This document shows positions 1 through 9,100 of a stretch of 64,000 nucleotides of DNA, in pieces. The notes beneath the pieces were generated by a model. That model was not told the origin of the DNA and made no database searches. It saw nothing but the letters and a program-made list of their open reading frames with translations. The DNA lies in NCBI GenBank assembly GCA_002633025.1, contig NMRB01002666.1:2516-66515 (forward strand), written 5' to 3'. This DNA comes from Notospermus geniculatus. Its lineage: Eukaryota; Nemertea; Pilidiophora; Heteronemertea; Lineidae. The first letter of the stretch is position 1. The number at the start of each line of letters is the position of its first letter. Both the position numbers and the translations under genes were made by a program.

Positions 1-143
1 CAATTGGCCAACTACTCTCTAGTCTCTAGGACTATGTCTGTCAGGCATATTCTCTTCTTCAGCAGTGCCAGTGTGTCAGTTACACAAGGACCTTGCTAGC
101 AACTAACAGACACTAGACAGACTGGAAATAGTTAGATGAAACA

Positions 144-3100
144 ATGTCTGGTGCTCGTGTAGATAAGAGAAGATTTAGCCAGGGGTCTCCAGCTGTCAAA
201 AGGAGGAAAAGTGAAAATTGTAAGTACGTTGTATTGATGTAAAGAATAATGGTGTATCATTGTTGTGATTCTACCTCAAACTGTACAGTATGGAATGTTG
301 AAAGAAGGAGCCTGAGGGTTCTGCTAGCAATGTTGGTTTTGGCCTGTCAACTTGCCATCAAATGATTTCAGTAATCAACTGTGTTCTTTCCTTTAGTGGT
401 TGAGAATGAAAACTTAAAAGCAGAGAGAAGACAATTGCCAATCTTCCCAGCTAGAGGGCGGCTTATTCATGAAGTCCATAAACATAGCAGCGTTATAGTC
501 ATTGGAGAGACTGGTAGTGGGAAGACTACGCAAATACCACAGGTATGTTGAGTGTGTCCAGTTTCCAAACCTCTGAGTATCATTCAACATGTTATGATTT
601 CACTGTATTTAATAGAACATGATTAAAAGGCATTATGTTTTTTGTGACATCATGACTCTTGTGTTTTCAGTATTTATTAGAAGCCAATGTTAATAGGAAT
701 AAGATCATAGCATGCACCCAGGTAAGTTCCTTCTCTACCTCAGGATGTTAACTTCTCTTTGAGCCTGTATTGTGAAATTGGGAAGGCGATCTACCCATGG
801 ATTTGGATCAAAAATAGATAAGCGAGCGTCGATGAATCAGAAATGCCATTGAACTATAATGTTCTCAGTTGTCGAACAGCTTGAAGGATCCCACTTTTTA
901 TGACCATACAGACAACTTGTTTTCAACTTAATAAACTTGTCATTTGTCTTTACCACTGTAGCCAAGACGTGTGGCTGCCATCACAGTGGCACAACGAGTT
1001 GCAGACGAGAAGGGAACAGAACTTGGAAAGCAGGTGAAAACATGATTTCTTCTCCCTTCAGTTTTGATGTAGAAAACACATCCCAGAGTTAAGGAAATGT
1101 ACCAGGCTTGTAGATGGTAATAGAAAAAGGCTGTTTGGCATTGCTTTGTCTTGAACTACTTTTCATCATCTACTGCCAGCATTGATAACTGACAATTTTA
1201 TACCATTCACAGGTTGGCTACACAGTCAGATTTGATGACATGTCAACTCACGAAACAAAGATTCGCTATATGACTGATGGGATGTTGCTTAGGGAAGCCA
1301 TTTTGGATCCACTTTTGAAAAGGTGAGTTATTTGAGAATCTCATGATCAGCTTCATCATGGTTGTTTCATTCCAGTTGACATGTTTGTACAACAAATGTC
1401 CTATCTCTGTATTCATTTTTTTTCATCAAAGATACTCAGTTGTGATCTTAGATGAAGCTCATGAGAGGACTATCCACACTGATGTCCTGTTTGGTGTGAT
1501 AAAGGCAAAGCACAGAAAAAGAGAAAAGAAAGTGGATCGTTAGCAGTGCCATTGAAGGTGGGTATCTGTTCATGTCGGGTACCATCCCATAAATGATTTT
1601 TACCCAAGTGATATTTCTGTTGTCTCCTTCCTAAAACCATTGGTAGATGCTGTCAACAGGGGCCTTAGGACAGGACAGCTGAGAAGCAAAACTGCTAACT
1701 GAGTTTATGTGTATTTCGTATTGACAACTTAATCATCTTTACAGATTGTGGTCATGTCTGCAACAATGGATGTGGATCATTTTTCACACTACTTCAACAG
1801 TGCTCCAGTCCTCTATATTGAGGGAAGGCAATTTCCAGTGGAGGTAGGTGTATACAGGGTCATTTATTCCAATCAGACTATGATTTGATGAGGCAGTTGT
1901 AATAACAGATTTGATGATGTAGTGGTGTGCGTGTGATCTTGTGCAGGCTAGAAGATCACTGTGAGACGAGGGCATCAAAAGGAACCAAGTTTCTTTGTGA
2001 TGTCAGACACACAGCCCACTCTGTTGATGGTGAGGGTTTAAAAATAGGATTTCTACGAATTGTGAATTCAGAGAGAATTTCATTGTTACTTGCAGGTGAT
2101 GTACTCCAAGGAACATCAAAGTGATTACCTCTTCTCAGCATTAGTCACAGTGTTCCAGATCCATAAGGAGGCACCAGCAGGGTGGGTATCCTTCAAATTT
2201 GTCTTTACGAAATGGAAGTCTTTCTGCTCCTGAATAATCAGATAAATAACCCTACTAAGCTTACAACACTTGAGATTTCTCTCCACAAGAATATTGCCTC
2301 AATCCTTGCTTTCTCTTCCAGACATGATATCCTGGTGTTCCTCACTGGCCAAGAGGAGATTGAATCCATGGTGCGCTGTGTACGTGATGTCACTAAAAAT
2401 CTCGATTCCGATGCTCTTCGTCTCATAGTGTGTCCACTTTATGCTGCTCTTCCTGCACAGCAACAATTGAAAGTCTTCCAAGACACTCCAGCTGTAAGAG
2501 CTTCCAAATTGTTCATAGCTACAGCAGTTGAAACAGATTTGTTGATGTTTGATAATATGTCACCAGTAGTTTCAGTTCAAAGCTTGAATTTCTCACAGAT
2601 TCATGGCATACCAAGCAAATAAGATGATGATTGTCCCATATCAGAACACATTTAGATGAGAATGTCAGGGGGCTCCAGCCCTCCAAAACTTACAAAGGAT
2701 GGAATTGGCAAAACTGACACCACCTTCCCCTGAGGTCATGCCCCGAACGAAGAGGAAAACGCTAGATCCAGCCCTGCGTACCTCCCACTTTCAGTACGGT
2801 AACAAAAATGTTGGACTTGTCTGTTATTGCTTCAATTTGGCACTCACACTATTTACTTATTCCATAGGGTGCAAGGAAGGTGATTGTATCTACAAATATT
2901 GCTGAAACGTCCATTACCATCCATGGAATCAAATACGTGATTGATACAGGAATGGTTAAGGCAAAGTGAGTTACAACCAGAAATCAAAGTAAAAACGTTT
3001 GGTTTTGGACGAGTCGATCGATGTTTTTGCTATAATGCCAAAGACAGGAGTTTAAATGAGATATTTGTACCATCCATGGAAAGCATGTCGTCTTGAGCTG

Positions 3101-6100
3101 TTTATTCTGGGAAGTTTTAGACGGTGGCCCCTTTGTAGCTGACATTTCCAGTTTGCTTTTCCAGATCCTACAACCCAAGCACAGGACTTGATCTCCTGAA
3201 AGTGCAATACGTCTCCAAAGCTCAGGCATGGCAGAGGACGGGTCGAGCTGGCCGTGAGTCAGCAGGGATGTGTTACAGACTTTACACCGAGCCAGAATAT
3301 GAGGCACTTAGGATGAACACAATACCAGAAATACAAAGGTATACAGATTCAAAACTAGCTGAAAGGCATTGGGAAAGATATGGCTGTGTACGGGACATAG
3401 AGACTCCCTTTTGTCATCCAGGAGCTGATAAATACATGTACAGCAAGTTACCCAAAATTGTCCATAAGACCAGAAATGCTGTACCGTATTTACTTTTACT
3501 CTCTTTCAGATGTAACCTGGCCAGTGTTTTGCTACAGCTGTTAGCCATGGGTATCCATGACTTAGTCAACTTTGATTTCATGGATCGCCCATCCACAGAT
3601 GCTATCAATAATGCCATTGAGCAGTTGATACTCCTTGAGGCAGTTGAAAAACAGGACATACTCAAAGTAGGTTGGTCACCCATTACTCAATACATGAAAA
3701 TCAACTACCCGTATAGAAACACAATTGCAAGTAGAATGAATGTAAATCCAGCAGCAAAATGTCATAATGTGAAAACTGAAGTATGAACTTTCTTCTTCTT
3801 CATATGTTTACACTGCTGTTTCTGAATCGTTCCGATCATGAATGTGAATTTTACAGCTAACTGACCTTGGAAAGAAGATGTCAGCATTCCCTCTTATGAT
3901 CCAAGATATTCAAAAGTCATCCTGAAGGCAAAAGACTTCAATTGCTTGTAAGTAGTTCTTATCATGTTTATTTCAAGAAAAGTCATCAAAATGGGTGAAA
4001 TATGACATACCTTTATTCCATTTCCAAGAACCATGTTAACCTGGAGTGATACTGGCTGAGATGGCAGTTTGGCTTTGCAAATTAGCCCGAGTCATGTCAA
4101 TCAGAATGAAATCAGTGTAAACAGTATGAATAAAGTTTAGCAAGATTACTGCATTCTCTTATTAGTATGAATTATGTTCATGAAGATCAGAAGGTTCCCA
4201 ATTATTGTGAAGAATGTTCATGAAGATCAAAGGATTTCCTAATTAGTGAGTGAGTAGTGTTTATGAAGATCAAAGGATTCCGTAATTAGTGTGATTGAAG
4301 TTCACAGAGATCAAATGATTTCCTAATTAGTGTAAGCGATGTTCAAGAAAATCAAAGGATTGCCCAATTAGTTTGAGTGATGATTATGAAGATCAAAGGA
4401 TTCCCTAACTAGTGTGAGTGAAGTTCACAGAGATCAAAGGATTTCCTAATAGGTGTGAGCAATATTCATGAAAATGAAAGGATTCCTCAATTAGTGTGAG
4501 TGATGATTATGAAGATCAAAGGACTCCCTTATTAGTATGAGTGAAGTTCACAAAGATCAAAGGATTTCCTACTTAGTGTGAAGGGTGTTCATGACGATCA
4601 AAGGATTCGTGTGAGTGATGTTCATGAAGTTCTCCCCACCTGTGGAAGGTAGTACAGTATTGGAACGAACAAGAAATCTTATTAATATACAATATGTTGT
4701 AAAATTCTTAACAATGTGTAAAGTTGCTTCAATGATAGAACATGACACAGAATATAACTTCCTTGCACAAGACTAGCACACCAACAATTTGTTACAAGCT
4801 CATATTTTAGTATATGATCATTCAGCTGAAAATCAGTAGGTGAATTTGATATTGAGCTTCAACTTAGCTCATTATTGGCTCTTTCAACAAAATTGAGCAA
4901 TTTGTAATGTGATGTAGAAGGAAAAGAATCCACTGAGGAAACCAAAGCCTTGATAGGCTTGTGGTTATCACATCCGCCTAGCAAGCGACAGGTCCCAGGT
5001 TCGAATCCCAGGCTATATAGCATAGCATAGCATAGCATAGCATAGTAATATGGGCTTTGTGGTCCTAGTGGATCTTTGCCCGAAATTAATAATCTTATAG
5101 ATTTTTTAAACTCAATACATGAAAATCAACTACCCGTATAGAAACACAAATTTGCAAGTAGAATGAATGTAAATCCAGCAGCAAAATGTCATAATGTGAA
5201 AACTGAAGTATGAACTTTCTTCTTACCCTTCATATGTTTACACTGCTGTTTCTGAATCGTTCCGATCATGAATGTGAATTTTACAGCTAACTGACCTTGG
5301 AAAGAAGATGTCAGCATTCCCTCTTGATCCAAGATATTCAAAAGTCATCCTGAAGGCAAAAGACTTCAATTGCTTGTAAGTACGGTAGTTCTTATCATGT
5401 TTATTTCAAGAAAAGTCATCAAAATGGGTGAAATATGACATACCTTTATTCTATTTCCAAGAACCATGTTAACCTGGAGTGATACTGGCTGAGATGGCAG
5501 TTTGGCTTTGCAAATTAGCCCAAGTCATGTCAATCAGAATGAAATCAGTGTAAACAGTATGAATAAAGTTTAGCAAGATTACTGCATTCTCTTATTAGTA
5601 TGAATTCTGTTCATGAAGATCAGAAGGTTCCTAATTATTGTGAAGAATGTTCATGAAGATCAAAGGATTTCCTAATTAGTGAGTGAGTAATGTTTATGAA
5701 GATCAAAGGATTCCGTAATTAGTGTGATTGAAGTTCACAGAGATCAAAGGATTTCCTAATTAGTGTAAGTGATGTTCAAGAAAATCAAAGGATTGCCCAA
5801 TTAGTTTGAGTGATGATTATGAAGATCAAAGGATTCCCTAACTAGTGTGAGTGAAGTTCACAGAGATCAAAGGATTTCCTAATTGGTGTGAGCAATATTC
5901 ATGAAAATGAAAGGATTCCTCAATTAGTGTGAGTGATGATTATGAAGATCAAAGGACTCCCTTATTAGTATGAGTGAAGTTCACAAAGATCAAAGGATTT
6001 CCTAATTAGTGTGAAGGGTGTTCATGAAGATCAAAGGATTCCCTAATTCGTGTGAGTGATGTTCATGAAGTTCTCCCCACCTGTGGAAGGTAGTACAGTA

Positions 6101-9100
6101 TTGGAACGAACAAGAAATAGCATAGCATAGCATAGCGTTCAAAATGGCCCTTCGTAGGGTCTTCGACGTATTTTATAGTAACAAGAAATCTTATACAATA
6201 TGTTGTAAAATGCTTAACAATGTGTAAAGTTGCTTCAATGATAGAACATAACACAGAATGCAGAAATGCAGGATGCAGAAATGTTGCAGAGAGATATTAA
6301 TGAGGCAGCCAGGTGGTCTGAGAATTGGCAGATGAAATTTAATATCCCGAAATGTAAAGTAATATTTCGGCGCATGCCCACAACACCCGGGGTTTACACA
6401 AGACAAATAAGTCTTCCTTACCCCGAAGCATTCAGGTAATTCAGGTAATTCAGAATATAACTTCCTTGCACAAGACTAGCACACCAACAATTTGTTACAA
6501 GCTCATATTTTAGTATATGATCATTCAGCTGAAAATCAGTAGGTGAAGTTGATATTGAATTGAGCTTCAACTTGGCTCATTATTGGCTCTTTCAACAAAA
6601 TTGAGCAATTTGTAATGTGATGTAGAAGGAAAAGAAGCCACTGAGGAAACCAAAGCCTTGATAGCCTTGTGGTTATCACATCCGCTTAGCAAGCGACAGG
6701 TCCCAGGTTCGAATCCCAGGCAATATAGGATTAAGCATCCCTGGCTCTTCATGTCCGTCGCATGGGACAGTAAGCCCTGCTGCCTTGTACCTTGTGCCTT
6801 TGCAAGGGCTCGTAAAAGTCCATAATGCTATGGCTTCGGCCCTGACAGAAAATCAAATACAATAGTCAATGGTCAATATTTGCGTCATGGTCTTAGAAGA
6901 CCTTTGCGAGTTGATAAACCGTTCCTTTGTGTGCGCATGCGTCTTTTTTTTGTTTGTTTGTTTGTTTGTTTTAAATACAAATACAAATACTGAAGAAACC
7001 TAGGCTGTCAAAAGAGAGCTGTCAAAGAGAATTATCACATAAGTACTGACAGGGAAACAAACCTCGGATCTCAGATGGAATTGAAATATGCTATAGGGAA
7101 CTTTGCAAATACTATAAAATAATTTTGGGGGGTTTTGTTGAAGAAAGGAACAGGGTCTTGGAATATAGTCAATGCATTGATCAGTTGTTCTAGAAATGCC
7201 TGTTACTTTGCTGATGTTTTTTAACATTAGCTCAGTAATTATCTTTTGAAGGACAACAGCTGAGATAATTTTGTGACAAATTGGTGATGAGGTATTAGTA
7301 ATTAAACTCCATAATTAGAATTCCTAATTAGAATTCTTGAGGGGAGTTCACTGCTGGCTAGAATCTGTATATAAACCCCAAGATTTCTTGGCTAGGCATC
7401 ACAACTTGATCTGCTTCTAGACTGACAACAACTTCGCAAGAGGATACTACAGAGATGGCTGACTTCTACAACTACGTCCTTGGAATGACCGCTGCTCCGA
7501 GTCCTGCTGCTTTCCACTCTCCAATGATGGCCTACCCGAGACACCAGAACCATGCGAGTACTCCAGTCTTCACAAGGCAAGGTTTTCAAGTTCCTGTTTC
7601 ACCAGTGATGGGAGTTGCTGCACAGCCGCTGATGATGACACCACAGTATCCTCCATACCAGTACAGCTTCCACAGCACTGCGAGTCCACAGCTGAAGAGA
7701 CCACATCCAGATTCTGTCAAGTTTTCCAGTCCACGCAGTGATGATTCAGGCCTAGGCGCATCTCTGACTTCAACTCCGCAAGCACCGGTCGGCAGAGGAC
7801 CAGCGATAGAGCCATCTTCTCCGTACAGCGACATGATGGAATTGGTGAAAACGGCCAGTGCAATCGTACCAGAACCAGCAAAGCCTACAGCTCCCGCAAC
7901 AGGACGAGTCATCAAGAAAGCCAAACGTAGATGTCCTACAAAGATTGTCGGTGACAAGATCGTGGCGAAGAACAAACCCCTTGATCCACATGCTGTGAAT
8001 GTTATGAATACGTGGTATCTCCAACATGTCGATCATCCGTATCCAACAGAAGACGAACGAGAACAACTCGCTATCGAAGGGAAGATTGCAGTCGAACAAG
8101 TCAAGTCGTGGTTTTCAAACAAACGTAATCGCTCCAAGAACACGAAGCCGAGGAACGAGAAACGAAAGTTGGAGGACCAGATCGTACAGTTTTGTCGTGA
8201 ACTCATGCAGCCAGAGAAACGTCGTAAAACGAGTATCGATGACGTTGTCGAACAACTTCTTGGATTAGTCGAATCGAGCCGGCAGTGAACATTCGTATGA
8301 ACGACTTCAAGGAAACGAAATTTGGAAAACCAGATCGTATAATTTTGTCGTGATTCATGCAGCAAGAGAAACGTAAAACGACGAGTATTGATAACGTTGT
8401 CGAGCATCTTCTTGGATTAGTCGAATCGAGTCGGGAGTGAACATTCGCCCGAAGGACTACATTCTACAAGGACTTTGTGATAGGTTTTGAAACCTATGTT
8501 GATACCGGTATGTGCTGGATTACGTGGCTTTTCCTGGACATTTTGGCATGATATTGCCAATTCATGGACTATCAGTTGTCTTTGCAGTGTATTAAATGCA
8601 ATATCGGTGAACATCAGGACTTATTTATATGTAAATAACTGTTCATAGTAATGATTGTTATGTCTTGAGAATGATACTTGTTTTGTAATGAAGTGTTGTA
8701 CATACATGTACATATGAGAGTTATTTATTTTGTACATATTTGTATATTGTCAGTATGTAAATAAATTATATATCATACATTATATTGATTTCTTTGTGAT
8801 TTTAATATCCTGGACTGATGATGGTGCAAAAGCAGGACAGCATTTGGAACCCCCCCTCCCTTCCCATGCCAATGACCCTCCCTCCCCAGGGAAATGGATC
8901 TCTCCATTCTGACGTTGCCAACTCTCTCTGCTTTTTTTCAGAGAAGAGATCCTGACCGTAGTGTCACTCTTATCTGTGGAGTCAGTCATGCTTACACCTC
9001 ACAATAAAGTAAGTTGTAATACAATGACCAAGATTAGGATTCATGATAGTAGTACATCAGAATTCATTCATTCACTGAAAGCTCTTTTTCCAACTTGTCA

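Larger units (their letters stand above)
3684..5030 (+). repeat. Direct duplication, copy 1 (DHX33 exon 13 region)
   Basis: This stretch is repeated almost base for base at 5112-6727. Both copies hold a DHX33 exon 13, the flanking intron, a 41-bp minisatellite and the start of a tRNA-derived SINE. Copy 1 ends in CATAG repeats at about 5022-5047. Confidence 0.85.
5112..6727 (+). repeat. Direct duplication, copy 2 (DHX33 exon 13 region)
   Basis: Second copy of 3684-5030, carrying the intact exon 13. It is longer because of an insertion around 6117-6455 that holds CATAG repeats and a reverse-transcriptase fragment. Confidence 0.85.

Noticed and set aside
2182-2622. A 146-codon frame across DHX33 intron 8 and exon 9 as one exon
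   Set aside because: The first 47 codons and the last 43 are intronic; splice sites at 2322 and 2493 fit the family sequence exactly.
4960-5020. A functional tRNA gene at the GGTTCGAATCC box
   Set aside because: The anticodon stem has mismatches, no acceptor stem forms, and a second copy continues into a SINE body.
4150-6070. CRISPR-like array of regular repeats
   Set aside because: The units are continuous 41-bp minisatellite repeats with no unique spacers, in an animal intron.
7586-8407. Minus-strand frames of 109-129 codons over the homeobox gene
   Set aside because: Antisense of the coding strand; no family-like sequence and no splice or start signals.
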